IMG/VR virus record: IMGVR_UViG_3300030518_000122
Coordinates: 1 to 25,265 of that record
Reading direction: 5' to 3' (one strand)
Origin: a virus
Length of the DNA: 25,265 nucleotides
Below are positions 15,868 through 24,374 of this stretch, piece by piece; positions within the stretch are counted from its first letter, which is position 1; every line of letters starts with the position of its first letter. Under the pieces are notes generated by a model. That model ran no database searches. It was given only the letters and a program-made list of their open reading frames with translations, and had not been told where the DNA came from. The position numbers and the translations under genes are program-made.

Positions 15868-18800
15868 TTACTTGGCGTTGATTTCGTTAGTCTTCTGCAT
15901 GTAGTAAGAGGATCGAGGGATATAAGTATGGATCTGAGGTTGTCCGCCGACGCGTAACAGGTCATTAAGTATGCGTGGCGTCATGCTTTGAGGTGCTGTC
16001 GAGGTGGCGTTATAGTCTCCGGCCCCCATTGCGTTAGCGAGAGGCGTAACATGCGCGGCCATCGCCGCCATGCGGTGCAGGCCGAATGTTGAGTTCTTCG
16101 GGCTAGCTGTTGGAGATGGCATCAAGTTAAAGCCGCCTTTATCTTCGTCACGAGTAAGTAGCGGCAACTTGCGAGCAAAGAAGTCAGACACGGTAGGCAA
16201 TCCTGGCCCTGAAGTTAAAGGCTCAAGTTGATTATTAACTTCCATAAGCCCTAATCCTTGGGCTGCTGATGCCGCCGACGCGCCTTCTGAAATATCCTTC
16301 ATAAGCGATTGTGCGAGCTGTGCGTTGTAGCCTTCCGTTCTATCGAATGCCTTGAAGAAGTTAAAGTAAATCGGCAGCCCGTTGGCGTCATAGCCGGTCC
16401 GTATGTCGCCAAGTGTGTATCCAGGGACTTCGGTAGGCCACTTGTGATCTTCTGAAGTTGCTTTGAACGCAAGGATTGCCGCGCCTACATATCCAGCGAA
16501 GCGAGCCATGAACTGCGCGGGACCGCCGATGTAGCCTGCGGCCCTGTTGCGCGCGCCGGTCTGATAGAATGTGCCGAAAAGTCCTGTCGGATCTTTGCCG
16601 AGTGCTTTGCTGATCCCCGATTGCAGGTACGGAATGTAGGTGTTCATGTTCCGCATCGCGTAGATTGCTTTGCGGTCAAGTTCCTTGTCGTAATTCGGTG
16701 CATCCGGGTTATCGATCTGAGTACCGGCCCTTGTCGCCATATCGCGGTAGGCGTTATTGATCTCCGTTAGGGCGGTCACGAGCGACCCGCGCTTCGGGTC
16801 ATAGATTATCTGGCCTCCAAGTTTGGTGACTTTCTGTATTGGCGTGTCACCGGGTTTAGATTTCAGATCTATATTGGACGGCAGCGCGCCGTTTTGCGCG
16901 GCCTTTTGCAGAGCCATCTCCTGCTCAGGTAAGGCGTCCCGTCCTATACCTGACATCTTGCCAACTTGTCGGAAGGCTGTAGAGACTGAGTTGGCAAACT
17001 CTAACGCACCGGTTTGCAACTTGCCGGAGGCTGTGTCGGCGTGACCGAACGTAGGTACGATTTTCGAAACGACCGAAGAACCTCTGACGCCGTGGGAGGC
17101 CCCTTCCCCTAGTCCAGCCAAATTCAGACCAATCGCTTTTCCACCTATTGCAGAGGCGACATCCGTAGTACGGGTGCTTGCATTTCGAGTGCTTAGCATC
17201 GGATGAATTTCATTCCACGCGTTCGCCTCCATGACGGCCTTCGCGGGCAAGTCAGGGTACTTCTCTCCGATCCGTTTACCGCCAAGGCCCCAAGTTTCAT
17301 CTTGCAAGTTAAATTCACTGCTTGCGGGATGCCATTGCCCGTTCACGTTAATTTCATTTCGCATTATAGGCTTGCCGCCGCGCGCGTCAGGCACTTCCAC
17401 CACGCGCAAGTTAGGGTTTGGCACGTAGGTTGTTTGACCGGTTGCCGGGTCCACCTGCTCTACATCGGATCGTTGGAGGAGTCCGTCAGCTTCAGTTTGC
17501 CTAACCAATCTCGCAAAGTTAGCCACCCTGTTACCCGCGATGAGTTGGCGGTTGACGACGTCCTTGTAGTCCGTGGCGTAGTTATTGCCGGTTCCGGTGA
17601 ACTCTCGGGCACCGGGAGTGTTGGGTATATCAGCAATGGGGGATCGCATACCCCCTCCACTCGACGCCAGCGACCGTAAAGGCGTTCCATCTTCGTTGAG
17701 CGCGACGGCGGGCTGGTATACACCTGAATACCGTCCTTTGTCACCCAATGCCGATTTGGTCTCAAGATAGTTTTTCTCCATCAGGGGTTCTATGAGTTGC
17801 TTGTGTGCAGCAACCATATCCTGCACCTGCGGATCTTGGAAGAAGGCCCTTGTCATATTCTCCGTGATCGGCCTTTTGGTCACAGGATCGACCATATCCG
17901 TAGGTATATCGGCCTCATTCTTGGTCAGGAAGTTATTGTCAACCTCAGCACGGCGGCTCTTTATCTGGCGGTTCAGGTCGGCGGCTGTTGCTTGTCGCTC
18001 TTTGATAGCAGTTTCCCACTGCCGCGCCCTTAGTGCTCGCTCTTGTGGCGTTAAAGATTGGTCCTTCGCGTCAGCGCGTGCGTTCTTCTGCATGTCCATG
18101 ACATCTTGAACTGTGCGCTTGAACTGCGCTTGATTCGCTGATATTTCACGGTCGGACATCACACGTTGTTGGGCCGCACGATCTGCGGTAAGGAATGTTT
18201 GGAAACGTGCCTGTGCGTTCTCATCTCCATGAGCAAGCACTTTAGGTACTAATTGCCTGGTAAGTTCGTTCGCATGGTTCGCGCTAGCCGAGTATCGAGC
18301 GGCTGCCAGATCGCTTTCAGGCGCAGTTCTCCGCAGGAACGATCCGCCTTCTAACTTCAAGTTACGGATGGCATCGGATATGGGAGCAAGTTTTTCTCTC
18401 GCTACATCCAGGGCGTCACCGATCGCCGCCGGGTTAATTCCTACGTTGAGAGTTGATAGATTCTTCGCAAGTTTAACGTCAGCGTTTGTCAGCCGCTTAC
18501 CCAATGCTGGGTCGCGTGAATTCGCCTTCAGTGTAGCAATATCATCGCGTGATAATTGCAGGTCTACTGTCTTGCGGCCTGATGCTTTACTATCCTGCCA
18601 GTTCTGAAATATATGCTCTTGCAGGTCGCTGTCTTGAGGTAAATAGTTGGCGAGTTTCTGCGCCTGCTCTGTCGTGACAGTCGTCGCTATCTTCCCGTCA
18701 GCCCCTCCACCGGCAGGGATGACGGGGCCTTTTTCGCCTTCTTGCGCTGCGACGGGGTTAGCGGCTGGTTCGGTAATTGCGACGGGGCGTTCAGGAGCGG

Positions 18801-20721
18801 GTTCGTTGTCAACGGATCTTGTGACGGCAGGTTCGGGTCCGCTTGTTGGTTCGGTTGCGATTCCCTGCGTGCTTGCCTGATTGCCATCGCTCGGCCTACT
18901 AGCTGGTTCACCACTTCCCCGCGAACTTGGGGAGATCCCGTTTCCATCTTCTATTCCCTTTATCTGGTTAGTGGCGAGCGCCATCTCCTGCGGGGTTGCG
19001 TCGGTTCCGCTCGCGGCCTGCATAACGTCGGAGTGTATTTCTGCTGTATGCGGGTCTGAGAAGTCTATAGTATATTGCGGATTGGCAACGGTTGGAACTG
19101 CCGCAGGCTCTTCGACCGGACGCGTCGGCGCAGCTCCGAAGTCAGGTTGAACCTTCGGTCCTTCCGGCGTGAGATTTAATTCTGCTTGTCGATTAACTTG
19201 CGTTAAATCGGGTCCAGATGCTACGTTAAGAGCATCTGGGTTTGTCGGTGCGCGCCCTATATCGGGAAGGCTACTGGCAGGAGGGCCTTCTATCGGCACT
19301 GCCTTGCTGCCCTTGACTGGGATTCTTCGCCCGTCAAGGTCGAAGTATTGGTTCCTGCCAGTAGATTGGTCTAACATAACAGGCGTATCGCCTATCATGT
19401 GCGTAGCTTTGAACCCTGTGTCGAGGTCAGGCTGCTGTCCCTGGAAACCCGGCGGCAGGTCTATCAGATGATTGTTTGGAGCGACTTGCGGCAATTCACC
19501 TGACATAGGAACGGGGACAGTTTCACCCGGAAGTGATATAGGTTGTTGACCGTACACAGTCGGCGGTGTCGAGACGACAGGTGATGGAAGCCTCTTGAAG
19601 CCTGTATATGGAGGAACTTCGGGTTCTGTATACGGTTCATACGACGACGGATAGCCATTCTGTGATGTTCTTTGAGGCGGCGCGGGAGCATATTCTGTCG
19701 GCAGTTCGGCAGGTATTTGCGGGAAGTTAGGAGGCGGTGACCCCGGCGGCAACTGCGGCTGCTGAGGCGCATATTGCGGATTGGCGTACCGTGCATTAGC
19801 ACCCGAGAAATCATCAACTCCAAGAATATCGGGGTTCATGAGTGTTGGAGTGCGGTTGCGGTAGGCGTCCATGATGCCCGCGCCATGCAAGGCGGCAGGA
19901 ATACCAAGTCCCATCGCTGCGTTAAAACCCAACGCGCCGTAGTACTGGCCTGGGTTAGAGTGCAACAGGTCCGTGTTCGCCGCGGCCTGCGCGGTGCCTA
20001 CTGCGCCCTGCGCCAAGAACGCTTTACCTAGCAGGTTGCTGATCCCTGCCACTTCTCCAGCCGCCGGAAGTGCGGCAAGCATTGCCAGTCCTACAGGAGA
20101 AGCCATAGGCAACGCGTGTTGCGCGACCCCTTGCCATATCGGGTTGTTGACAATGCTTCCCGGCATGGACGGATTACCCGACGTGACGATATCCTGGGCG
20201 GCTTGCGGATATTTCCACAGTTGGCTGAACGGTCCGCCGATGTAATCATCGAGACCTTCAGGCTGTTTACCTTCCTGCGATCGGTTAATTTCAGCTTGAC
20301 GCGCTGCCACCTGCTGACGCAGGATGGTGGGCGAAGGCGTGTTAGGTGACAACTGCATAGCACGCGTAGCGCTGCCTACGGGATCAAACATGCCGAGTTG
20401 CTGCGATCGATCGAGAGCCGAAGCTGCCTGTGATGCTTGGTCGGCCTGCTGCTGACCGTATACCTGCGTCTGGCCGGTTCCCATCGCCCGTATTTGAGGC
20501 GCGAGGTTGACGTTTCCAGTCACAGGGTCGGTAACTGTCGGGACCGGGCCACCGGGAGCGTTTGCAGCCGCCGCCGACAACGCGGCATTTGTGTGCTGCT
20601 GACCTATATCATGGCTCGCCTGCGCAAAAACGGTATCCAGGTCACTCTCGGAAGGCTGGGAGCCGTCCGGGGAGTTTATACCGAAAGTGACGCCGTTTCG
20701 ATTGTAGTATTGGGTAGGCAT
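15868..20721 (-). CDS. Giant internal virion (ejection-type) protein
   Basis: About 1,617 residues from ATG 20721 (MPTQYYNRNGVTFG), 4 bases after the upstream stop. An in-frame GTG at 20754 would add 11 residues inside the upstream gene and is less likely. From residue numbers counted from that GTG: Ala/Gln-rich N-terminus; hydrophobic stretches near 215-295 (VGLAMLAALPAAGEVAG, AAMGLGIPAALHGAGIM); a long Pro-rich, probably disordered tract 325-690; then helical charged regions from 700. A C-terminal part (1360-1530) has an AMRNMNTYIPYLQSGISKAL segment and a hydrophobic GYVGAAILAF stretch, as in large phage internal proteins and polyvalent proteins. Together with the SLT gene upstream it would enter the host envelope during DNA delivery. 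No enzyme motif is recognised. Confidence 0.8.
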   Translation of the reverse strand: MPTQYYNRNGVTFGINSPDGSQPSESDLDTVFAQASHDIGQQHTNAALSAAAANAPGGPVPTVTDPVTGNVNLAPQIRAMGTGQTQVYGQQQADQASQAASALDRSQQLGMFDPVGSATRAMQLSPNTPSPTILRQQVAARQAEINRSQEGKQPEGLDDYIGGPFSQLWKYPQAAQDIVTSGNPSMPGSIVNNPIWQGVAQHALPMASPVGLAMLAALPAAGEVAGISNLLGKAFLAQGAVGTAQAAANTDLLHSNPGQYYGALGFNAAMGLGIPAALHGAGIMDAYRNRTPTLMNPDILGVDDFSGANARYANPQYAPQQPQLPPGSPPPNFPQIPAELPTEYAPAPPQRTSQNGYPSSYEPYTEPEVPPYTGFKRLPSPVVSTPPTVYGQQPISLPGETVPVPMSGELPQVAPNNHLIDLPPGFQGQQPDLDTGFKATHMIGDTPVMLDQSTGRNQYFDLDGRRIPVKGSKAVPIEGPPASSLPDIGRAPTNPDALNVASGPDLTQVNRQAELNLTPEGPKVQPDFGAAPTRPVEEPAAVPTVANPQYTIDFSDPHTAEIHSDVMQAASGTDATPQEMALATNQIKGIEDGNGISPSSRGSGEPASRPSDGNQASTQGIATEPTSGPEPAVTRSVDNEPAPERPVAITEPAANPVAAQEGEKGPVIPAGGGADGKIATTVTTEQAQKLANYLPQDSDLQEHIFQNWQDSKASGRKTVDLQLSRDDIATLKANSRDPALGKRLTNADVKLAKNLSTLNVGINPAAIGDALDVAREKLAPISDAIRNLKLEGGSFLRRTAPESDLAAARYSASANHANELTRQLVPKVLAHGDENAQARFQTFLTADRAAQQRVMSDREISANQAQFKRTVQDVMDMQKNARADAKDQSLTPQERALRARQWETAIKERQATAADLNRQIKSRRAEVDNNFLTKNEADIPTDMVDPVTKRPITENMTRAFFQDPQVQDMVAAHKQLIEPLMEKNYLETKSALGDKGRYSGVYQPAVALNEDGTPLRSLASSGGGMRSPIADIPNTPGAREFTGTGNNYATDYKDVVNRQLIAGNRVANFARLVRQTEADGLLQRSDVEQVDPATGQTTYVPNPNLRVVEVPDARGGKPIMRNEINVNGQWHPASSEFNLQDETWGLGGKRIGEKYPDLPAKAVMEANAWNEIHPMLSTRNASTRTTDVASAIGGKAIGLNLAGLGEGASHGVRGSSVVSKIVPTFGHADTASGKLQTGALEFANSVSTAFRQVGKMSGIGRDALPEQEMALQKAAQNGALPSNIDLKSKPGDTPIQKVTKLGGQIIYDPKRGSLVTALTEINNAYRDMATRAGTQIDNPDAPNYDKELDRKAIYAMRNMNTYIPYLQSGISKALGKDPTGLFGTFYQTGARNRAAGYIGGPAQFMARFAGYVGAAILAFKATSEDHKWPTEVPGYTLGDIRTGYDANGLPIYFNFFKAFDRTEGYNAQLAQSLMKDISEGASAASAAQGLGLMEVNNQLEPLTSGPGLPTVSDFFARKLPLLTRDEDKGGFNLMPSPTASPKNSTFGLHRMAAMAAHVTPLANAMGAGDYNATSTAPQSMTPRILNDLLRVGGQPQIHTYIPRSSYYMQKTNEINAK

Positions 20722-20725
20722 AAGG

Positions 20726-22705
20726 TTACTGTCTAGCGTACACAGGTGGCACACCGGCAGCCGGAGGAGATACTAGGCGGTATTTGCTTGCCGTAGAACT
20801 TGCGCCCTGACCCGGTATCCGGATTGGTGCGCCCGGTCGAGTTGCGCTATCTCCCGGAGGTGCGATTTGACCAAGACCACCAGGAGTAGGAGTTGCCTGC
20901 GCTGTTTGCCGTTGTCCGAGTTGCGCTTGCAGGTCATCAGCATGGGCTTTTGCTTGCGAAGCAAGTTGGGATAAAAGCATCGAGGTGCTATCGAGTGGCT
21001 TGCCTGGTACTCCGTTATGCGTCGTGAAGTACTTCGTATAGGCATTGAACGCGTTATCGGAGTTCTTGCGGGCCTCTCTAACTTGAGCTGCGAGATCGCG
21101 CATTGCCGGAGAATTGTTCTGGTTCTGAGTACTTGGTCCCAAGTTAGAAGCCGCGCTTGACAGGTTAGTCAGATCGAATGGCGGTAAATGGCCTTGGCCC
21201 GACGCGGCAGATGTCGCGTCAAGTTGCGCGTATTGCATCTGAAGCGAAGCGAGCTTAGATGGATCGATCGTGCTCTTCGCCGCCTGCTGAATTTGCATTC
21301 CGAGAGCCTTCAGATCGATCTTCTGTTGGCCCTGCTGATCCATATTATTATAATGTTGGTCACGGCCTTGTATACCTTGGCCGTAATAGGCGGCACGTTC
21401 GATTGAAGCGAGCGGTCCCATGACCGCGCCGGACTTCCCAACCTCAGCGCCGTACTGCGCCAAAGCGTTCTGTGCAAGTTCAGGAACGGTGCTGTTGACC
21501 GTGTTGGCCGCGTTCATATTTCCAAGGGCTACGTTCTGTCCCTGCTGCAATCCGCCGAGAGCCTGTGTTGCCGGTATCTGCGCGTTAACTTGGGCGGAGC
21601 CTGCGACGGCAGGGTTCAGTAAGTTAGCGTAGTTTTCCTGCGCTTGCTGGTATATCGGAGCCTGCGCCAGGCGCATCTTCTCATTCAGTTCTTGCAGGTT
21701 AACGTCCTCATTGTGGTTTCGCAACCATTCCTGATACGCTTCCACATCCTGCTGATGCTGGAACGGATATTGCTGCATTGCATCTTGATACTGAGTGTTC
21801 GCTACACCTAACGCCGACTGGTACGGGACCGCGTTAACCGCGCCTGCCGCTTTCGGAACGGCAAGTCCGGCGATATTGCCGAGGATTTGCGCGAGCGGAT
21901 TCGCGTGAGGCGCAGGACGGGTCGGAACATCGGTATCATCAGAGCTATAGCCAGGAGGCTGAATAATGGGCCGTGCTTGAAAGTCGGCGGCGCTCGGGGG
22001 AGCCACCGCGCCTCTCAGGAAACCGAGGCTTGCATTCTGTCCGGCCTGATTTCCAAGCAGTGACGGCATAGCCTGATCCGCTGGCGTCACCATATTGTTT
22101 GCGTAGGTCCGCTGAGCGGCAGCGAACTGCCCGAGGGAGGAATTCGGGTCGATTTGGAGCGGATGGCTGACCGCAGAACCGTCCGGGTTGTATCCGGTCT
22201 GCATTGCCTGTTGTGTCGGCGGCAGTTGCGCGGACGCAATGCGGTTCAGGATATGGTTTATCAGGTCGCTTTGCTGATCGATTGGCCTGTTCGTGAGGTA
22301 ATTATTCTGCCCAGGCCCAAGCTGAAGCGGGTTGTAGACGGTCGAATTCGCCATGTTCTTAGATCCTAACGCCTGCATCGCCTGCGGCAGATATTGCTTG
22401 TATGAGTTGTTCGGTTGAGTGTATGTGGACCACGGCGTGAAGTCGGTCCAGTTCTTTGATATAGCCCGCGCCGCCGCCATGTTGTTGTTCGGGTCGAACA
22501 TGGCGGAATTGTCGTACTCAGGGTGAGCGAGGCCATTGATTTGCAGTAGTCCACGCGATCTGTCCACGTTAGACTGCGTGAAGTTGTTCGGATCGCCTCC
22601 ACTTTCGGCCATCGCTATAGACGCAATGGTGGGCAACACGCTAGGCGGAGCACCGTTATTTTGTGCGGCCTGTGCTATTTGTTGATAGCTATAGCTATTT
22701 GCCAT
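20726..22705 (-). CDS. Internal virion protein with N-terminal transglycosylase (SLT/lysozyme-like) domain
   Basis: A 659-residue protein with AGGAGG 5 bases before the ATG. Residues about 1-115 form a lysozyme-like domain. Catalytic Glu34 lies in SIAMAESGGDPNNF; then come RSRGLLQIN (50-57), FDPNNNMAAARAISK (70-84) and FTPWSTY (89-95), all in the order of SLT-type lytic transglycosylases. The rest is Gln/Asn/Ala-rich with a helical charged part (QQDVEAYQEWLRNHNEDVNL) and a Pro/Gly/Thr-rich C-terminus. There is no signal peptide. Virion-carried domains of this type make a local hole in peptidoglycan during DNA entry, as does T7 gp16. It is followed at once by the giant ejection-type protein. 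Confidence 0.85.
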   Translation of the reverse strand: MANSYSYQQIAQAAQNNGAPPSVLPTIASIAMAESGGDPNNFTQSNVDRSRGLLQINGLAHPEYDNSAMFDPNNNMAAARAISKNWTDFTPWSTYTQPNNSYKQYLPQAMQALGSKNMANSTVYNPLQLGPGQNNYLTNRPIDQQSDLINHILNRIASAQLPPTQQAMQTGYNPDGSAVSHPLQIDPNSSLGQFAAAQRTYANNMVTPADQAMPSLLGNQAGQNASLGFLRGAVAPPSAADFQARPIIQPPGYSSDDTDVPTRPAPHANPLAQILGNIAGLAVPKAAGAVNAVPYQSALGVANTQYQDAMQQYPFQHQQDVEAYQEWLRNHNEDVNLQELNEKMRLAQAPIYQQAQENYANLLNPAVAGSAQVNAQIPATQALGGLQQGQNVALGNMNAANTVNSTVPELAQNALAQYGAEVGKSGAVMGPLASIERAAYYGQGIQGRDQHYNNMDQQGQQKIDLKALGMQIQQAAKSTIDPSKLASLQMQYAQLDATSAASGQGHLPPFDLTNLSSAASNLGPSTQNQNNSPAMRDLAAQVREARKNSDNAFNAYTKYFTTHNGVPGKPLDSTSMLLSQLASQAKAHADDLQAQLGQRQTAQATPTPGGLGQIAPPGDSATRPGAPIRIPGQGASSTASKYRLVSPPAAGVPPVYARQ

Positions 22706-22730
22706 TAGTTCCTCCTGGCTAAGTTAAATA

Positions 22731-22766
22731 GGCCGGGGGTCCGTTAGCTACGTTTCAGTCCCGGCC
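22731..22766 (-). repeat. 7-bp inverted repeat upstream of the SLT gene
   Basis: GGCCGGG (22731-22737) and CCCGGCC (22760-22766) form a perfect stem with a 22-base loop. It ends about 25 bases before the ATG of the SLT gene and just ahead of its AGGAGG site. On the minus strand TATTTAACTT follows, which is AU-rich but not a U-run. It may protect the 5' end of an mRNA processed downstream of the tRNA-like gene. The role is unknown. Confidence 0.5.
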
Positions 22767-22820
22767 ATTACCCGTCTTTCCGGGCTGTCAGGCTGGCTTA
22801 TACGGAGTTGGCCATTCCGA

Positions 22821-22910
22821 TACAAGGAGAAGGACTCGAACCCCCGACCTGCCCCGGCAACAGTCTTAACCTGTGCATGGGGCCGCTCTGACCATCTGAG
22901 CTATCCTTGA
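22821..22910 (-). tRNA. tRNA-like gene with oversized anticodon arm
   Basis: Read on the minus strand: acceptor TCAAGGA pairs with TCCTTGT (six pairs, a T-T mismatch at 1-72), then A73; no CCA is encoded. T8-A9; D-arm GCTC/GAGC with loop AGATGGTCA; G26; stem GCCCC/GGGGC; variable loop AGGTC; T-arm GGGGG/CCTTC around TTCGAGT. Everything except the anticodon arm is canonical and spaced for a class I tRNA. The anticodon arm holds 23 bases between the stem halves instead of 7. These refold as GCACAG, loop GTTAAGA, CTG-T-TGC. The distal loop would have U33, UAA as 34-36 and a purine at 37, formally Leu(UAA), but the isotype cannot be assigned safely. It may be functional, processed, or a decayed or mimic tRNA. 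Confidence 0.65.
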
Positions 22911-22914
22911 ATAT

Positions 22915-22950
22915 GCGGGGGAGTCTGGAGCCCCCGCTTCAGACTCCCCC
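22915..22950 (-). repeat. Two mutually exclusive GC-rich hairpins
   Basis: GGGGGAGTCT (22917-22926) pairs perfectly with AGACTCCCCC (22941-22950), a 10-bp stem with a 14-base loop. GCGGGGG (22915-22921) pairs perfectly with CCCCCGC (22931-22937), a 7-bp stem with a 9-base loop. They share the G-run, so only one can form at a time. The element lies 5 bases upstream of the tRNA-like gene in the transcript. No U-run follows. It could be an attenuator, a processing signal or a leaky terminator. The remainder of the 22706-23002 gap shows only a weak TGGTG/CACCA repeat near 22972-22983. Confidence 0.65.
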
Positions 22951-23002
22951 TCTGGGTCATCGCAAAGGTACTGGTGTCCACCAACCTTCGCTCGCCATTA
23001 CG

Positions 23003-23281
23003 TTAATCATGCACCCTGATGAATTCATAGATGCGTGTTGCGAGATCAAGTACATCGTCGATCTCATCAATCCCTTCCACGTCAGCCGCCGCGCCGAGTG
23101 CATCAAGTCGTGTTTCTCGGTGCGCCAGGTCTGCTTCGAGCGTCCATTGAAGCATCTCGGACGCCTCAGTTGTGAACTGTTCGCCTTGTCCGCCTTCTTC
23201 CGGGTCAAGTCGATCGAGCGCGATCTGTGCTATGACCTTACGTGTTTCCGTGCTTGGCATTTCATCTCCAGATAATGTCAT
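23003..23281 (-). CDS. Small acidic protein of unknown function
   Basis: A 92-residue acidic, helical protein (KVIAQIALDRLDPEEGGQGE, then DEIDDVLDLATRIYEFIRVH). The ATG lies just after the stop of the upstream virion gene with GGGAG 7 bases before. An internal ATG at 23260 with GGAG 5 bases before is an alternative start giving 85 residues. I recognise no family. It is the last gene before the non-coding gap with the tRNA-like element. An overlapping frame at 22957-23208 is Arg/Ser/Lys-rich and looks like a shadow. Confidence 0.65.
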   Translation of the reverse strand: MTLSGDEMPSTETRKVIAQIALDRLDPEEGGQGEQFTTEASEMLQWTLEADLAHRETRLDALGAAADVEGIDEIDDVLDLATRIYEFIRVHD

Positions 23282-23284
23282 GCT

Positions 23285-24151
23285 TTATCTCCCGTAGAGT
23301 CCCGGATAGCGGGACATGTTTATTTGAGGCGGTGCGTAGCCCGCGTTACCTCCCAAGTTAGCGCCCTGGTTAATAGTGCCGTTCATCGGGGCCATGCCGA
23401 CGCGTGCCGAGTTCGCGCCCGTCGATGCCAAGTTAGATTGATTGGCAGAACCTATCGATGACGTGCTTCCGGGGCTTGCAAGCGATGACATCATTCCGAG
23501 CATCTGAGGCGAATAGGATGGAATACCTACCTGTCGGCTCATAAACGGGCTAGGATTAGCGGCGTTAGTCGGACCTTGCCAGTTGGTTGCCGACGGAATT
23601 GCGTTCTCAGAAGCAATGGGGTTGGTCTGACCCGAAGGCAGCTGGCTTCCAAGGTAGGTGCCGAGTGAACCCAGGTTAGAAGTTAAGCCTCCGAGAGACT
23701 GATTGTACTGTGCGTTGGACTGGTTATATAATGTATTAGCCTGTCCGAGTTTCATGGATGCCAGATTCTCTTGCCCCTGGTTGTACATCTGGTTCGCGTT
23801 GCGATAGTTCTGAGCCGCAGTGTTTGCCAATGCGTTCTGTTCATTCCTGTTCGCCATCGCGAGATCACCCGCGGTAGCGGAAGAGTTGTAAACGCCCGCC
23901 GCAGCATTGGCGGTACCCATCGTAGATCCATATTGGCGAAGGGCATCAGCCCCTTGGCCTGCCTCGCTGTTAAGCGTTTGGTTATTCCCGGATAGAAGCC
24001 CCAAGTATTGATTATTAAGCGCGGTTCCGTACTGCGATGTTGCCTGTTGCGCCGCTTGTTGTGCAGCCTGCTGTTGTGCGTTGCCACCGATTAACCCCGC
24101 TATCGACGAACCGACGCCGATTATTGGTGAGAGGAAGTCAAGAAATCCCAT
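23285..24151 (-). CDS. Ejection-type virion protein, Gln/Asn/Ala-rich
   Basis: About 288 residues from ATG 24151, which has GGAG 9 bases upstream. A TTG 15 bases earlier is in frame but less likely. The N-terminus MGFLDFLSPIIGVGSSIAGL is a hydrophobic glycine-rich helix, followed by QQQAAQQAAQQAT and long stretches rich in Asn, Gln, Ala, Tyr and Ser without enzyme motifs. Small phage DNA-transfer proteins (T7 gp14-like, P22 gp7-like roles) have this type of start and composition and insert into the host outer membrane. The C-terminal third is Gly/Asn/Pro/Ser-rich. It precedes the SLT and giant proteins, which supports a three-protein ejection set. Confidence 0.75.
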   Translation of the reverse strand: MGFLDFLSPIIGVGSSIAGLIGGNAQQQAAQQAAQQATSQYGTALNNQYLGLLSGNNQTLNSEAGQGADALRQYGSTMGTANAAAGVYNSSATAGDLAMANRNEQNALANTAAQNYRNANQMYNQGQENLASMKLGQANTLYNQSNAQYNQSLGGLTSNLGSLGTYLGSQLPSGQTNPIASENAIPSATNWQGPTNAANPSPFMSRQVGIPSYSPQMLGMMSSLASPGSTSSIGSANQSNLASTGANSARVGMAPMNGTINQGANLGGNAGYAPPQINMSRYPGLYGR

Positions 24152-24152
24152 G

Positions 24153-24374
24153 TTAATAGGCTCCAATCGAGCGTAGCTTTTGCCTCATGTTATCTATTCT
24201 AGCACGCTTCTCGGCCTTTTCTGGATTATCCTCCCTCCATTTTTGCATACGGATCTTATGACAGTCCTTGCAGTACGGGAAGAGGACTCCTGTCGCCGGA
24301 TCTTTAACGTAGAAATCCGACAGGTTTAACTCAGAGCTGCAAACAGAACAGATTTTAACTTCAGGATTTGACAT
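24153..24374 (-). CDS. Mini zinc-finger protein, endonuclease VII-like zinc site
   Basis: A 73-residue protein from ATG 24374, which overlaps the previous stop (TAATG). A GTG at 24398 would extend it by 8 residues into the upstream gene and is less likely. It has KICSVCSSELNLSDFYVKD (C9, C12) and YCKDCHKIRMQKW (C35, C38), followed by a basic helical tail. This four-cysteine arrangement is seen in the N-terminal zinc site of phage endonuclease VII-type and small HNH-related proteins. The catalytic part is absent, so nuclease activity is unlikely; DNA binding is possible. Confidence 0.75.
   Translation of the reverse strand: MSNPEVKICSVCSSELNLSDFYVKDPATGVLFPYCKDCHKIRMQKWREDNPEKAEKRARIDNMRQKLRSIGAY

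Noticed and set aside
18687-18947. Minus-strand frame of 86 codons inside the giant protein gene
   Set aside because: Out-of-frame shadow of the Pro/Glu/Ala-rich low-complexity tract, with no start signals.
22915-22950. Classical rho-independent terminator
   Set aside because: Strong stems exist but the bases after them on the minus strand are GCATATTCAAGG, not a U-run.
22957-23208. Alternative minus-strand frame (83 codons) overlapping the 92-residue acidic gene
   Set aside because: Arg/Ser/Lys-rich with an unnatural composition; the overlapping 23003-23281 frame has a better ribosome site and start placement.
24152-24166. TTG start extending the ejection-type protein by five residues
   Set aside because: ATG 24151 has GGAG at a good distance, and the hydrophobic MGFLDFL start is typical for such proteins.
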